Origin: an uncultured Erysipelotrichaceae bacterium
GTDB taxonomy: Bacteria > Bacillota_I > Bacilli_A > Erysipelotrichales > Erysipelotrichaceae
Direction: 5' to 3'
DNA length: 55,563 nucleotides
NCBI GenBank assembly: GCA_902761625.1
Contig: CACWLH010000025.1
Location: 1-55,563, forward strand
The notes below the pieces were generated by a model. It saw only the letters and a list, made by a program, of their open reading frames with translations, was not told the DNA's origin and did no database searches. This document shows positions 8,282-19,707 of the stretch, piece after piece. Made by a program: the position numbers and the translations under genes. The stretch's first letter is position 1. The number at the start of each line of letters is the position of its first letter.

Positions 8282-8290
8282 TGTTATAAT
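8282..8290 (+). promoter_or_regulatory. Extended -10 promoter at the very start of lepB
   Basis: TGTTATAAT is a consensus extended -10. The expected transcription start (about seven bases on) falls at or next to the ATG at 8298, and no Shine-Dalgarno sequence is present, which predicts a leaderless mRNA. No convincing -35 is seen. Confidence 0.6.
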
Positions 8291-8297
8291 GTGCGGT

Positions 8298-9095
8298 ATG
8301 GAACATGATAAAGATTTAGACATTTTAGATATCAAGGCAGATGAGAATACCGAGGATCTCAGCTTTCTGGTGAAGACCAGTGTTCTGGAAAAACTGTCCG
8401 AAGGCGAAAAGCCTCACAAGACAGTTGATCTTTCTGAAACGCAGGTATTCGAAAATCTGACCAGTGATAAAGACGGAAAATCACTTGGTGAAACCGGTGC
8501 GCTGGAAAAGATCACCGATGCGGATCAGGCAGGGGATGAGGAGGAAAAGACAAGCTTCCGCTCATCCGCTCTCAAAGAGGTTTTGCTGTTTTTCCGCGAT
8601 CTGGCGGTATGCCTGGCACTTGTGCTGATTGTTGTCAATTTCATCCTGCGTCCGATTCAGGTCAAAGGCTCATCCATGTATCCGACCCTGACCAGCGGAT
8701 CACTGGGTGTTTCCAATCTGCTGGGCTACAGAATGGATGGAGTTGAACGTTTTGATATCGTGATTATCTATGTGCAGGATAAGAATGAATATCTTGTGAA
8801 GCGCTGCGTCGGCCTGCCGGGAGAGACTGTCTCCTACAGCAATCAGACCCTTTACATCAATGGGGAAGCGGTTGAGGAACCTTTCTTTGATGAGTCCTAT
8901 ACATCCACCTATGATGTGTTCATGGAGGATATGGCTGAAATCACGCTTGGCGATGATGAATACTTCTGCTTAGGAGACAACCGTCCCCATTCCACCGATT
9001 CCCGCGTTTACGGTCCGTTCCGCAAGGATGAGATCGTATCCAAGGGCGTATTCATCTTCTTCCCGTTCTCCGGTTTCGGGGTGCAGACATGGTAA
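8298..9095 (+). CDS. lepB: Signal peptidase I
   Basis: 265 residues from the ATG at 8298; an ATG at 8289 lies inside the -10 box and is unlikely. It removes signal peptides from secreted proteins at the outer membrane face. An acidic cytoplasmic N-terminal stretch of about 90 residues is longer than in most Bacillota enzymes and holds SLVKTSVLEKL-like repeats (ETQVFENLT, ETGALEKIT). One membrane span follows, then GSSMYPTL with the catalytic Ser (residue 126) and YLVKRCVGLPGE with the general-base Lys (residue 168). GDNRPHSTDSRVYG completes the box E region. It overlaps rbgA by seven bases. Confidence 0.93.
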   Translation: MEHDKDLDILDIKADENTEDLSFLVKTSVLEKLSEGEKPHKTVDLSETQVFENLTSDKDGKSLGETGALEKITDADQAGDEEEKTSFRSSALKEVLLFFRDLAVCLALVLIVVNFILRPIQVKGSSMYPTLTSGSLGVSNLLGYRMDGVERFDIVIIYVQDKNEYLVKRCVGLPGETVSYSNQTLYINGEAVEEPFFDESYTSTYDVFMEDMAEITLGDDEYFCLGDNRPHSTDSRVYGPFRKDEIVSKGVFIFFPFSGFGVQTW

Positions 9096-9961
9096 AAGTT
9101 CAGTGGTATCCTGGCCATATGGAAAAGGCCCGCCGTGAAATGACGGAAAGGCTCAAAGCCGTGGATATGATCATTGAACTGCGTGACTGCCGCATTCCTG
9201 AAGCCAGCACCAATCCCTTGCTCAACATGATGGCTCAGGGGAAGCCGCGTCTGATCGTGCTGGCGAAAACCGATATGGCCGATCCGGTGCAGAGTGAGAA
9301 ATGGGTCAGGCATCTGAAAAAGGAAAATCAGTCCTGCTTAGCGGTGGATCTGATGAGAGATAACGGCGCCGGCAAGAAAATCATCCGTGAGGCGCTTTTA
9401 TTGATGAAGCCCAAGCGGGATAAGCAGAAGGCAAGAGGAATCAATCCGAGAGCGGTGCGGGCCATGGCCTGCGGCATTCCCAATGTCGGCAAGTCCACCA
9501 TGATCAACCGTATCGTCGGCAAAAATACAGTCAAGGCGGCTGACAAGCCGGGTGTGACCCGCAGCCTGACATGGATCCACGCCGATCCGCAGCTGGATCT
9601 GCTGGATACGCCGGGTGTGCTCTGGCCGAAATTTGATGATGAGATGACCGGCTCGCTTCTGGCGGCGCTTGGTTCCATCAATGATGATATTCTGGACCGC
9701 AAGATGATTGCCATGGATGCGATCCATGTCATTCAGGATCTGTATCCGGGTATGCTGGAAGAGATCTATGAATCCGGTGAGGTCAATCCCAACGGCATGC
9801 TCAAGGCGATTGCCGCAAAGCGCAATCTGGTCCGCGAAAACAATGAACCCGACACCAAACGTGCGGCGGAAATGTTTCTCAATGAATTAAGAAAAGGAAG
9901 ACTGGGCAGACTGAGCCTGGAACATGTCCATGAAGAAGATACAGAAGATCACTCCGAATGA
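9089..9961 (+). CDS. rbgA: Ribosome biogenesis GTPase RbgA/YlqF
   Basis: 290 residues. It is a circularly permuted GTPase: the G4 motif LAKTD (about 58-62) precedes the G1 P-loop GIPNVGKST (about 129-137) and G3 DTPG (about 172). The N-terminal VQWYPGHMEKARREM and the C-terminal helical domain are typical of RbgA, which acts late in 50S subunit assembly, promoting L16 incorporation in Bacillus subtilis. It follows lepB and precedes rnhB, the same order seen in B. subtilis, and overlaps both. Confidence 0.95.
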   Translation: MVKVQWYPGHMEKARREMTERLKAVDMIIELRDCRIPEASTNPLLNMMAQGKPRLIVLAKTDMADPVQSEKWVRHLKKENQSCLAVDLMRDNGAGKKIIREALLLMKPKRDKQKARGINPRAVRAMACGIPNVGKSTMINRIVGKNTVKAADKPGVTRSLTWIHADPQLDLLDTPGVLWPKFDDEMTGSLLAALGSINDDILDRKMIAMDAIHVIQDLYPGMLEEIYESGEVNPNGMLKAIAAKRNLVRENNEPDTKRAAEMFLNELRKGRLGRLSLEHVHEEDTEDHSE

Positions 9962-10559
9962 TTTTGAACATGAAGCATGGGCCAGCGGGAAACTTCTGCT
10001 GGGCATAGATGAAGCCGGCAGAGGACCTCTGGCAGGACCTTTGACAGTGGCCGGAGTCATCTTTGAACCCGGCTATGAGAATCCGGAAATCTATGATTCC
10101 AAAGGCTTAAGCGAAAAGAAGCGCGCACGGCTTTATGAAACGATCATGGAGGATGCGCTCTGGTTTCAGATCATTCAGGTCTCTGAGGCGGATATCGACC
10201 GCTATGATATCTACCATGCGGATCAGATGGCCATGGCGCAGCTTGCAAAAGAGGCTCCTGAAGCAATCGTGGTGACCGATGCCATGCCGCTGGATCTGCC
10301 GGAAAGAACCGTCTTCCACCCCGTCAAGGGCGACCAGAAGTCCGTCTCCGTGGCTGCCGCAAGCATTCTTGCGAAAGTGACCCGTGACAGAACGATGGAA
10401 ATGTATGATGAAATGTATCCGGAATACGGCTTTGCCAAAAACAAGGGCTATCCGACCAAAGCGCATCTGGAAGCCATTGAAAAGCACGGCATCACGCCGA
10501 TTCACAGGCGTTCATTCGCTCCGGTCAGGGCAGTGCAGATGAAGCTGGATCTTTTCTGA
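9924..10559 (+). CDS. rnhB: Ribonuclease HII
   Basis: 211 residues from ATG 9924, or 209 from ATG 9930; neither has a clear ribosome site, and the start is buried in rbgA by 32-38 bases, which suggests coupling. The enzyme removes ribonucleotides from RNA/DNA hybrids. GIDEAGRGPLAGP near residue 30 supplies the first acidic residues. VTDAMPLDLP and KGDQKSVSVAAASILAKVTRD give the later active-site residues, followed by YGFAKNKGYPTKAHLEAIEKHG, the type 2 C-terminal signature. Confidence 0.94.
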   Translation: MSMKKIQKITPNDFEHEAWASGKLLLGIDEAGRGPLAGPLTVAGVIFEPGYENPEIYDSKGLSEKKRARLYETIMEDALWFQIIQVSEADIDRYDIYHADQMAMAQLAKEAPEAIVVTDAMPLDLPERTVFHPVKGDQKSVSVAAASILAKVTRDRTMEMYDEMYPEYGFAKNKGYPTKAHLEAIEKHGITPIHRRSFAPVRAVQMKLDLF

Positions 10560-10605
10560 AGAAACAGAATACATATATTGAATATAAGAGGCAGGAGGAA
10601 CTTCC

Positions 10606-11364
10606 ATGACAGACAGAGAAACCCTTGCCTCTTTTGCTTATCATTATGAAGGCAGCTGGAGCGCTATTGCCAAAGCAGTGGCGGAACATGAAACAGCTTA
10701 TCCATGCGACATTCACGAACGATATATCACCATTCTGGACGAATGCTATCCATCCCAGCTCAAAGCTTTGCGCTTTCCGCCATGGGTATTGTTTTATCAG
10801 GGCAATATCCATCTGCTCAATGAACCGATGATCACCATAGTCGGCTCCAGAGATCTTTCTGAATACGGGGCATCATTGACCGTGAAGACATGCACCCAGC
10901 TGAAAAAGCACTTTGTGCTTGTGTCGGGACTTGCGAAAGGGGCGGATGCCTTCGTGCATAAATGCGCATTGGAAAACGGTCATTCCGTCGCTGTGATCGG
11001 CAGCGGACTCGGCACACGCTATCCAAGAGAAAACAGCAATCTTTATGCTGCTTTGGTCCGCCATGATCTGATTCTGAGTGAATATCCGTTCCATACGGGC
11101 GTGCGCAAGGAACACTTTCCATGGCGCAACCGCATCCTTGCCGCGCTGGGGGAAGCATTGATCGTGACCGAGGCAAAATACCGCTCCGGAACAATGCTCA
11201 CCGTCAATGAAGCACTGGCCCTGTCAAAGGAAATCTATACATTTCCGCATCCCTTTGAGAGTGAGCACGGATCCGGCTGCAACCGTCTGATCGCCGATGG
11301 CGCCAATATCATTTACACTTCCGCCCAGCTGCGTGAGATCCGTCCGAAACTGAGTATCGGTTGA
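10606..11364 (+). CDS. dprA: DNA-processing protein DprA/Smf
   Basis: 252 residues with GGAGG upstream. DprA loads RecA on incoming single-stranded DNA during transformation. The Rossmann-like core is present: TIVGSRDLSEYGASL, SGLAKGADAFVHKCALENG, AVIGSGLGTRYPREN, FPWRNRILAALGEALIVTEA and SGTMLTVNEALALSKEIYTFP. The protein is short for the family (many are 280-370) and lacks an obvious C-terminal winged-helix domain, as in several Bacillota. It sits between rnhB and topA, a conserved context. Confidence 0.9.
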   Translation: MTDRETLASFAYHYEGSWSAIAKAVAEHETAYPCDIHERYITILDECYPSQLKALRFPPWVLFYQGNIHLLNEPMITIVGSRDLSEYGASLTVKTCTQLKKHFVLVSGLAKGADAFVHKCALENGHSVAVIGSGLGTRYPRENSNLYAALVRHDLILSEYPFHTGVRKEHFPWRNRILAALGEALIVTEAKYRSGTMLTVNEALALSKEIYTFPHPFESEHGSGCNRLIADGANIIYTSAQLREIRPKLSIG

Positions 11365-11389
11365 AACTTTGTTTTTTTTAATGTATCCT
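11361..11389 (+). promoter_or_regulatory. Possible topA promoter
   Basis: TTGAAA (11361-11366), 17 bases, then TATCCT (11384-11389) lies over the dprA stop codon and would give a leader of about 27 bases to topA. Confidence 0.4.
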
Positions 11390-11422
11390 TCTGTTGATTA
11401 TCTGCATATGGAGAATACATCT

Positions 11423-13582
11423 ATGAAGAATCTTGTAATTGTCGAGTCCCCGTCCAAATCCAAGACGATTGCCAAATACCTTGGCGAGGGATATACCGTT
11501 GTTTCCAGCAAGGGACATATCCGCGATCTTGCGATCAAAGGCAAGGACGGACTCGGAGTTGATATTGAAAATGATTTTGAACCGACCTATGTCGTTTCAA
11601 AGGATAAGACGGATACCGTCAAGGAACTGCGTGCGGAAGCGGCCAAGGCTGAAAAAGTATTCCTCGCAACCGACCCGGACCGCGAAGGAGAGGCGATCAG
11701 CTGGCATCTGGCCCAGGAGCTTGGCCTGGATGAGAATGCGAATGACCGTGTGACATTCCATGAAATCACAAAGAATGCCGTCAAGGAGGCATTTGCCAAT
11801 CCGCGTGCCATTGATATGGATCTGGTCCATTCCCAGGAGACCCGCCGTATTCTGGACAGAATGATCGGCTTCAAGCTTTCCAAGCTGCTCAATTCCAAGA
11901 TCCGCTCCAAATCCGCCGGCCGTGTGCAGTCGGTGGCACTGAAACTGATTGTGGAAAGAGAAAAGGAAATCCGTGCCTTTGTGCCGGAGGAATACTGGAG
12001 CGTGGAGGCTGAGTTCACCAAGGACAGAAAGAAGTTCACCGCTTCACTTTCAAAGATCAACGGAGCCAAGGCGGAACTGCATAATGGTGAAGAGGCGCAG
12101 AAGGTCATTGATGCATGTCAGGACCTGTTTACGGTCTCTGAAATCAAATCAAGCCAGCGCAGACGTGAGGCCCGCCCGCCGTTTATCACCAGCACACTGC
12201 AGCAGGAGGCTTCCACCAAGCTTTCCTTCGCCGCCAAGCGCACCATGTCCATTGCCCAGCGTCTTTACGAAGGCATTGATATCGGCAGCGGCCAGGAAGG
12301 TCTGATCACCTATATGCGTACCGACTCCACAAGACTTTCCGACGTGTTTGTCAATCAGGCGCGCGATCTTATCAGCAACGATTTCGGAAAGCAGTATCTC
12401 GGCAGATATACCGTGCGCAATGACGCGAGCTCCCAGGATGCCCATGAGGCAATCCGTCCGACCAGTCTTGCCAACACACCGGAAAAGATCAAACCGTATC
12501 TCACCAACGAACAGTATCGTCTTTACAAGATGATTTATGCGCGTGCGCTTGCCTCATTGATGGCAGCCGCGAAATATGATTCCATTTCCGTCACCCTCAG
12601 CCAGTCAGGCTATGATTTCAGTGCACAGGGAAGCACGCTTGCTTTTGACGGCTATCTGAAAGTCTATGGCGATTATGAATCCGGCAAGGATGTCATCCTG
12701 CCTGCACTTGAGGAAAACGAACAGCTCAAGGCTGATGAAGTCAAGGGCACCCAGCACTTCACGGAACCGCCTGCACGCTATACCGAAGCCAGACTGATCA
12801 AGGCTCTGGAAGAAGACGGCATCGGCAGACCGAGCACCTATGCGATGATCATTGACACCATCCAGGCAAGAGGCTATGTCTCTCTGGAGAAAACCAGCGA
12901 AAAGAGCCGCACAAAAGTCTTTGTGCCCAGCGCCCAGGGTGAGCTGACCGTTGAAAAACTGGATCAGTTCTTCTCCTCCATCATCAATGTCAGATATACC
13001 GCTGAAATGGAAAACAAGCTTGACTCCATTGCCGAAGGCGATGCGGATGAGATCGAGATTCTCAGAAACTTCTGGGAGCGTTTCACACCGCTTGTCGACA
13101 AGGCATATGCGGATATGGAAAAGCTCGCTCCGGAAAAGGTCGGAGAGACCTGCCCGGAATGCGGCAATGAGCTGGTTTACCGCAACGGCAGATTCGGCAG
13201 ATTCATCTCATGTTCGAACTTCCCGTCCTGCCGCTATACAAGAAAGATTGAAGTCAAGGAGAAGGAGAAACCGGAGCCGACCGGCAAGATGTGCCCGGAT
13301 TGCGGACATGAACTGCTCAAGAGAAAGTCACGCTTCGGCACATATTTCCTTGGCTGCTCAAATTTCCCGTCCTGCCATTATATGGAAAATCTGAACGGGG
13401 AAAGAATTGTTTCAAAGAAAGACCGCGCCAAAGCGGAAAAGACTTCCGAGAAAACGACGGCGGCTAAGAAAACAGCTGCTAAGAAAACAACGTCAAAAAA
13501 GACTGCGACAAAAAAGACCGCAACGAAAAAGACAGCCGCAAAACGGACTGTCAAAAAGAAAGCGGCAGAGGATGAAGCATGA
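11423..13582 (+). CDS. topA: DNA topoisomerase I
   Basis: 719 residues; the start at 11423 has GGAG nine bases before it, while an upstream in-frame ATG at 11408 lacks one. It relaxes negative supercoils. The Toprim part opens with [18 protein letters not shown] and has DPDREGEA. The active-site tyrosine is residue 297 in [11 protein letters not shown]. Two C4 zinc ribbons start at about residues 577 and 624, each ending SNFPSC. The last 55 residues form a Lys/Ala/Thr tail of repeated [10 protein letters not shown] units like histone H1, probably for nonspecific DNA binding. It overlaps trmFO by four bases. Confidence 0.97.
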   Translation: MKNLVIVESPSKSKTIAKYLGEGYTVVSSKGHIRDLAIKGKDGLGVDIENDFEPTYVVSKDKTDTVKELRAEAAKAEKVFLATDPDREGEAISWHLAQELGLDENANDRVTFHEITKNAVKEAFANPRAIDMDLVHSQETRRILDRMIGFKLSKLLNSKIRSKSAGRVQSVALKLIVEREKEIRAFVPEEYWSVEAEFTKDRKKFTASLSKINGAKAELHNGEEAQKVIDACQDLFTVSEIKSSQRRREARPPFITSTLQQEASTKLSFAAKRTMSIAQRLYEGIDIGSGQEGLITYMRTDSTRLSDVFVNQARDLISNDFGKQYLGRYTVRNDASSQDAHEAIRPTSLANTPEKIKPYLTNEQYRLYKMIYARALASLMAAAKYDSISVTLSQSGYDFSAQGSTLAFDGYLKVYGDYESGKDVILPALEENEQLKADEVKGTQHFTEPPARYTEARLIKALEEDGIGRPSTYAMIIDTIQARGYVSLEKTSEKSRTKVFVPSAQGELTVEKLDQFFSSIINVRYTAEMENKLDSIAEGDADEIEILRNFWERFTPLVDKAYADMEKLAPEKVGETCPECGNELVYRNGRFGRFISCSNFPSCRYTRKIEVKEKEKPEPTGKMCPDCGHELLKRKSRFGTYFLGCSNFPSCHYMENLNGERIVSKKDRAKAEKTSEKTTAAKKTAAKKTTSKKTATKKTATKKTAAKRTVKKKAAEDEA

Positions 13583-14877
13583 GTGAAGCGCTTGTAATCG
13601 GAGCCGGACTGGCCGGATGTGAGGCGGCCTGGCAATTGGCGAAGCGCGGCATCCATGTGAAGCTTGTGGAAATGAAGCCGCAGAAAAAATCTCCGGCTCA
13701 CCACAGCAACACATTCGCTGAACTGGTATGTTCCAACTCTTTGCGTTCAGACGCTTTGACCAATGCGGTCGGTGTGCTGAAAGCGGAGATGCGCGAGATC
13801 GGCTCTTTGATCATGAAATGCGCGGATGAGAACAAGGTTCCGGCCGGCAGTGCGCTTGCCGTGGACCGTGAAAAATTCTCACAGGCAGTCACCGATGCCA
13901 TCCGCAGCAATCCCCTGATCGAAATCGTTGAACAGGAGTGCACGGAAATCCCGTCTGTTCCATGCGTGATTGCCAGCGGTCCATTGACTTCGGATCCGCT
14001 TGCGGAAGCGATGATGCGTTTGATGGATCAGGATTCCTGTTACTTCTATGATGCGGCTGCACCGATCGTCACCGCTGAGTCGATTGATATGAGCAAAGCC
14101 TACCGCAAATCCCGCTATGACAAGGGAAGTGCGGATTATATCAACTGCCCGATGAGCTTTGAGGAATTTGAAGCATTCTATCAGGCTTTGACTACCGCGG
14201 AAACCGCTGAAATGCATTCCTTTGAAAAGGAAGTCTTCTTTGAAGGATGCATGCCCTTTGAAGTCATGGCAAAGCGGGGCAGGGACACATTGCTGTTTGG
14301 ACCGATGAAACCGGTCGGTCTGGAACAGGAAGGCAAGAAGCGTCCTTACGCCGTTGTTCAGCTCAGACAGGACAACGCCGAAGGCACCCTCTATAACATT
14401 GTCGGCTTTCAGACCCATCTGAAATGGGGTGAGCAGAAGCGCATCCTGCAGATGATTCCGGGTCTGGAAAACTGTGAAATCGTACGCTATGGCGTCATGC
14501 ACAGAAACACCTATATCAATTCCCCGAAATGGCTCAGGGAAACCTATCAGTTCAAAAACCGCGACGATCTGTTCTTTGCCGGACAGATGACCGGGGTGGA
14601 AGGCTATATTGAATCGGCTGCTTCGGGAATGCTGGCGGGAATCAACCTGGCCCATGTGCTCAGGGGGGAGGCGCCTGTGATGCCTGGTGCGAAGACGATG
14701 ATCGGAGCCATGTCCCACTACATCACAACCGCAGATCCCAATCACTTCCAGCCGATGAACGCCAATTTCGGCATCATGTATCTGGAAGGAAAGCATAAGA
14801 AAAAGGACCGCAAGGCAGCTTATGCGCCGCAGTCTCTTGCCATCATTCGGGAGATGATTCAGGATGGAAGACTTTGA
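13579..14877 (+). CDS. trmFO: Folate-dependent tRNA (uracil-54-C5)-methyltransferase TrmFO
   Basis: 432 residues. This flavoprotein makes ribothymidine at tRNA position 54 using methylene-tetrahydrofolate. The FAD-binding [19 protein letters not shown] is at residues 6-24. It is followed by the family segment [40 protein letters not shown] lies in the middle, and the C-terminal half has [26 protein letters not shown], the second flavin-contacting region. The ATGA overlap with topA and the 14-base overlap with xerC reproduce the topA-trmFO-xerC cluster of Bacillus. Confidence 0.96.
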   Translation: MSEALVIGAGLAGCEAAWQLAKRGIHVKLVEMKPQKKSPAHHSNTFAELVCSNSLRSDALTNAVGVLKAEMREIGSLIMKCADENKVPAGSALAVDREKFSQAVTDAIRSNPLIEIVEQECTEIPSVPCVIASGPLTSDPLAEAMMRLMDQDSCYFYDAAAPIVTAESIDMSKAYRKSRYDKGSADYINCPMSFEEFEAFYQALTTAETAEMHSFEKEVFFEGCMPFEVMAKRGRDTLLFGPMKPVGLEQEGKKRPYAVVQLRQDNAEGTLYNIVGFQTHLKWGEQKRILQMIPGLENCEIVRYGVMHRNTYINSPKWLRETYQFKNRDDLFFAGQMTGVEGYIESAASGMLAGINLAHVLRGEAPVMPGAKTMIGAMSHYITTADPNHFQPMNANFGIMYLEGKHKKKDRKAAYAPQSLAIIREMIQDGRL

Positions 14878-15802
14878 GCATTGTCTGGACAGATTTCTTG
14901 ACACGCTCGCTCTGGAAAAGACCGGATCAAAGGATACAGATGATGCCTACCGGCGGGATATTGACCGTTTTCTGGTTTATCTTGAGGATAACGGCATCAG
15001 CTCCTTTGAGAATGTCGGCCGTGACACGATCAGTGAATATATCACTGATCTGAGAAGCGGCGATATCTCCGGAACGCCGTTAAGCGCAGCGAGCTTCAGC
15101 CGCAATCTTTCCGCACTCAAATCTTTCTGGCGCTATCTGAATATTCATGAAGGCGTTAAAAACAATCCGGTGCAGATTTTCAAAGGAGCCAAAGTCAAAC
15201 GGCATCTGCCTGACTATCTGACCTTTGAACAGATGGAGACGATGCTGGAAAGCTTCGATCTTTCCAAGCCGGCTGACATCCGTGACCGCTGCATCATTGA
15301 AACCATGTATGCGTGCGGATTGCGTGTTTCCGAATGCGCCGGCATCAAAATCGCGGATATCCGTCTCAAAGAAGGATATCTCAGCGTGCTTGGCAAAGAG
15401 TCCAAGGAGCGCATGGTTCCGTTTTACAGACGCTGTGCCCAGCTGATCGATCTTTATATGCGCAAGGCAAGGCCGCTGTTCATGGAGAAAGCGGAAGAGG
15501 AGCACGGCATCCTCTTTGTGAACCAGAAGGGCAGACCGATCACTTCCCGCGCCATTCAGATGATCACTGAAAAAGCGGCTGAACGGGCCGGATTGAGCAT
15601 TCATGTGCATCCGCATATGATCCGCCACTCCTTCGCAACCCATCTGCTTGACAATGGGGCGGATCTCAGAATTGTCCAGGAACTGCTCGGACATGAGAAC
15701 CTGTCCACCACCCAGATTTATACCCACGTCACCCAGGACCGTCTGTCCAAAGTGGTGGAAGCGGCCCATCCCCATGGTAAGGGCGGCAGCCAGCAGAAAT
15801 GA
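14864..15802 (+). CDS. xerC: Tyrosine recombinase XerC-like
   Basis: 312 residues. The N-terminal SAM-like core-binding domain covers about 1-100. The catalytic domain has R154 (ACGLRVSE), a Lys near 178 in the GKESKER turn, H251-x-x-R254 (HPHMIRHSF), H277 (LLGHENLS) and the nucleophile Y286 (IYTHV). It resolves chromosome dimers at dif. XerC is chosen over XerD from position after trmFO, as in Bacillus codV. It overlaps trmFO by 14 bases. Its terminator appears to be shared with the pyr leader downstream. Confidence 0.93.
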   Translation: MEDFEHCLDRFLDTLALEKTGSKDTDDAYRRDIDRFLVYLEDNGISSFENVGRDTISEYITDLRSGDISGTPLSAASFSRNLSALKSFWRYLNIHEGVKNNPVQIFKGAKVKRHLPDYLTFEQMETMLESFDLSKPADIRDRCIIETMYACGLRVSECAGIKIADIRLKEGYLSVLGKESKERMVPFYRRCAQLIDLYMRKARPLFMEKAEEEHGILFVNQKGRPITSRAIQMITEKAAERAGLSIHVHPHMIRHSFATHLLDNGADLRIVQELLGHENLSTTQIYTHVTQDRLSKVVEAAHPHGKGGSQQK

Positions 15803-15809
15803 AAAAGGG

Positions 15810-15838
15810 TTGCATTACGGTACGTGTATTGCTAGAAT
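15810..15838 (+). promoter_or_regulatory. pyr operon promoter
   Basis: TTGCAT (15810-15815), exactly 17 bases, then TAGAAT (15833-15838), preceded by TGC to give an extended -10. It starts eight bases after the xerC stop. Transcription should begin near 15845, giving a leader of about 220 bases before pyrC. Confidence 0.7.
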
Positions 15839-15850
15839 TCATCTGAAAAT

Positions 15851-15891
15851 AAAAGGAACATCCGCATGCATATGCTCATGATCCTTTTTTT
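15851..15891 (+). terminator. First leader hairpin with T-run (xerC terminator and possible pyr attenuator 1)
   Basis: Stem of seven pairs (AAAAGGA/TCCTTTT), one mismatch, three pairs (CAT/ATG), a 2x2 mismatch and four pairs (GCAT/ATGC) around a GCAT loop, then a run of T through 15891. It begins only about six bases after the predicted pyr start site, so it lies inside the pyr transcript as well as behind xerC. The stem holds the ribosome-binding site and ATG of the first leader ORF. Confidence 0.65.
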
Positions 15892-15916
15892 GGAAAAAAG
15901 AAAGGGCACGTTATGA
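15866..15916 (+). CDS. pyr leader peptide 1 (16 residues)
   Basis: ATG at 15866 with AAAAGGA eight bases upstream. The product is MHMLMILFLEKRKGTL. Its codons run through the T-run of the first hairpin (CTT TTT TTG), so a translating ribosome would open that hairpin. The stop overlaps the start of the second leader ORF as ATGA (15913-15916), a coupling arrangement. No known homologue is claimed; it is inferred to be a regulatory leader ORF. Confidence 0.5.
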   Translation: MHMLMILFLEKRKGTL

Positions 15917-16014
15917 AGAGAAGCTGCGTATTACAGAAGCTGGATCAGATTGCGCGTACGATGCATGTCAATGCGTTCATTCTTTCTTTTTCGCATCACC
16001 ATCGATATCTTTGA
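15913..16014 (+). CDS. pyr leader peptide 2 (33 residues)
   Basis: ATG at 15913 with AAAGGG seven bases before it. The 33-residue peptide begins MKRSCVLQKLDQIARTMHVN and ends SFSHHHRYL. The segment encoding FILSFS is pyrimidine-rich (TTCATTCTTTCTTTTTCG, 15976-15993). Its stop codon (16012-16014) overlaps the first bases of the downstream terminator stem, so a ribosome finishing this ORF would sit on the stem. This geometry matches the enterobacterial pyrBI leader peptide, where slow UTP-limited transcription keeps the ribosome close to RNA polymerase. The role is inferred. Confidence 0.6.
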   Translation: MKRSCVLQKLDQIARTMHVNAFILSFSHHHRYL

Positions 16015-16047
16015 CAGCTTTCAGATTCATCGAAGCTGTCTTTTTTT
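16013..16047 (+). terminator. pyr attenuator terminator before pyrC
   Basis: GACAGCTT (16013-16020) pairs with AAGCTGTC (16033-16040), with extra GAT/ATC pairing in the loop, followed by seven T (16041-16047). The pyrC ribosome site GGGAGG starts eight bases later. Two copies of AAGCTG in the second leader ORF (15921-15926, 15937-15942) repeat the 3' arm and could pair with the 5' arm to prevent termination. Confidence 0.8.
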
Positions 16048-16065
16048 GAAAAACGGGAGGTTGTC

Positions 16066-17340
16066 ATGAAGCGCAGAATCACCAACGCGGAAGTACTGTA
16101 CAACGGTACTCTTCAAAAGCTCGAAATCCTCTTTGATGAAACCGGTATCCTTCGCATCGCCGAATCAATCGACTGCGAGGATTGCGAAGTCATCGATGCC
16201 CACGGTTATGCGGTACTGCCCGGATTAATCGATGTGCATGTTCATCTCAGAGAACCCGGTTTTGAAGCAAAGGAAACAATCGCCACCGGCAGCGCGGCTG
16301 CCGCCCATGGCGGCTTTACAACCATCTTCGCCATGCCCAATCTGAATCCGTTCCCCGATTGCGCTGAGACGATGAAGTCATATCTGGATAAAATCAGAAG
16401 CGACGCGCTGGTGAATGTATATCCTTACGGAACCATCACCAAAGGCGAAAAGGGTGCGGAAGTTTCCGATATGTCCGGTATGAATGAACTGGGTATCCGC
16501 TGGTTCTCTGATGACGGGGTCGGCGTGGCAAATGACGCGGTTATGGAAAAAGCACAGCAGGAAGTGAAACGGCTCGACGCACTGATGGCATGTCATACGG
16601 AAGATATGAATTACCGCAGACCCGGTGCCTGCGTGCATGAGTCTGAATTTGCAGCTCAGAAGGGCTGGCTCGGCATTCCTTCCGAATGCGAAAGCGAACA
16701 GCTCAAGCGCGATCTTAAGCTTGCTGAAAAGACCGGTCTCAGATACCATGGCTGCCATATTTCCGCAAAACTGAGTGTGGAAGCACTTCGCGAAGCCAAA
16801 GCCCATGGAGCGGATGTCAGTGCGGAAGTGACCGCCCATCATCTGCTTCTGGAAGAAGCGGATGTCAAAGGTCCCAACTGGAAGATGAATCCGCCGCTGC
16901 GAAGCCATGAGGACAGAATGTCACTCATCGAGGCGCTTGAGGACGGCACCCTGGATTTCATTGCCAGCGATCATGCGCCGCATACACTTTCAGACAAGGA
17001 CAAACCGATGGCACAGGCGGCCTTCGGTATCATCTCACTGGAAACCAGCTTCCCGCTGCTTTATACGGAGTTTGTGAAGCGTCAGAAGAGATGGACACTG
17101 CCTCAGCTGATTGAATGGATGAGCACAAAACCGGCGAAGCGCTTCGGACTTAAAAACAAGGGCGTGATTCAGGAAGGCGCCGACAGTGATCTCATCATTG
17201 TCAACCTTGATACCGAAACGGTGATCCATGCGGATCAATTCGCTTCCAAAGGCAGAAACACACCGTTTGACGGCTGGACAGCCAACTGCGAAATCATTGA
17301 AACCATCTGCGGCGGAAAAACCGTCTATCAAAAGAACTGA
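16066..17340 (+). CDS. pyrC: Dihydroorotase
   Basis: 424 residues, type I zinc dihydroorotase, catalysing the third step of UMP synthesis (carbamoyl aspartate to dihydroorotate). The metal-binding DVHVHLREPG is near residues 57-66. GGFTTIFAMPNLNP follows; later metal-ligand regions are MACHTEDMN, YHGCHISA and DFIASDHAPHT. The start has GGGAGG six bases upstream. It is the first gene of pyrC-K-D-F-E. No carAB or pyrB gene is present in this window, so the earlier steps are encoded elsewhere. Confidence 0.96.
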   Translation: MKRRITNAEVLYNGTLQKLEILFDETGILRIAESIDCEDCEVIDAHGYAVLPGLIDVHVHLREPGFEAKETIATGSAAAAHGGFTTIFAMPNLNPFPDCAETMKSYLDKIRSDALVNVYPYGTITKGEKGAEVSDMSGMNELGIRWFSDDGVGVANDAVMEKAQQEVKRLDALMACHTEDMNYRRPGACVHESEFAAQKGWLGIPSECESEQLKRDLKLAEKTGLRYHGCHISAKLSVEALREAKAHGADVSAEVTAHHLLLEEADVKGPNWKMNPPLRSHEDRMSLIEALEDGTLDFIASDHAPHTLSDKDKPMAQAAFGIISLETSFPLLYTEFVKRQKRWTLPQLIEWMSTKPAKRFGLKNKGVIQEGADSDLIIVNLDTETVIHADQFASKGRNTPFDGWTANCEIIETICGGKTVYQKN

Positions 17341-17360
17341 TCAGAAAGGAACGTGAACAG

Positions 17361-19693
<2,333 letters not shown>

Positions 19694-19707
<14 letters not shown>

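Noticed and set aside
13417..13580. Repeated Lys/Ala/Thr coding units at the end of topA as a tandem DNA repeat
   Set aside because: They are in frame and explained by a histone-like protein tail found in many topoisomerases I.
13879..14904. Long minus-strand open frame of 341 codons
   Set aside because: It is antisense to trmFO, has no ribosome site, and its protein has His/Cys-rich low-information composition; trmFO on the plus strand is certain.
15991..16014. Run of His codons in pyr leader peptide 2 as a histidine attenuator
   Set aside because: Only three consecutive His codons and the operon downstream is pyrimidine synthesis; the U-rich tract is the more likely sensor.
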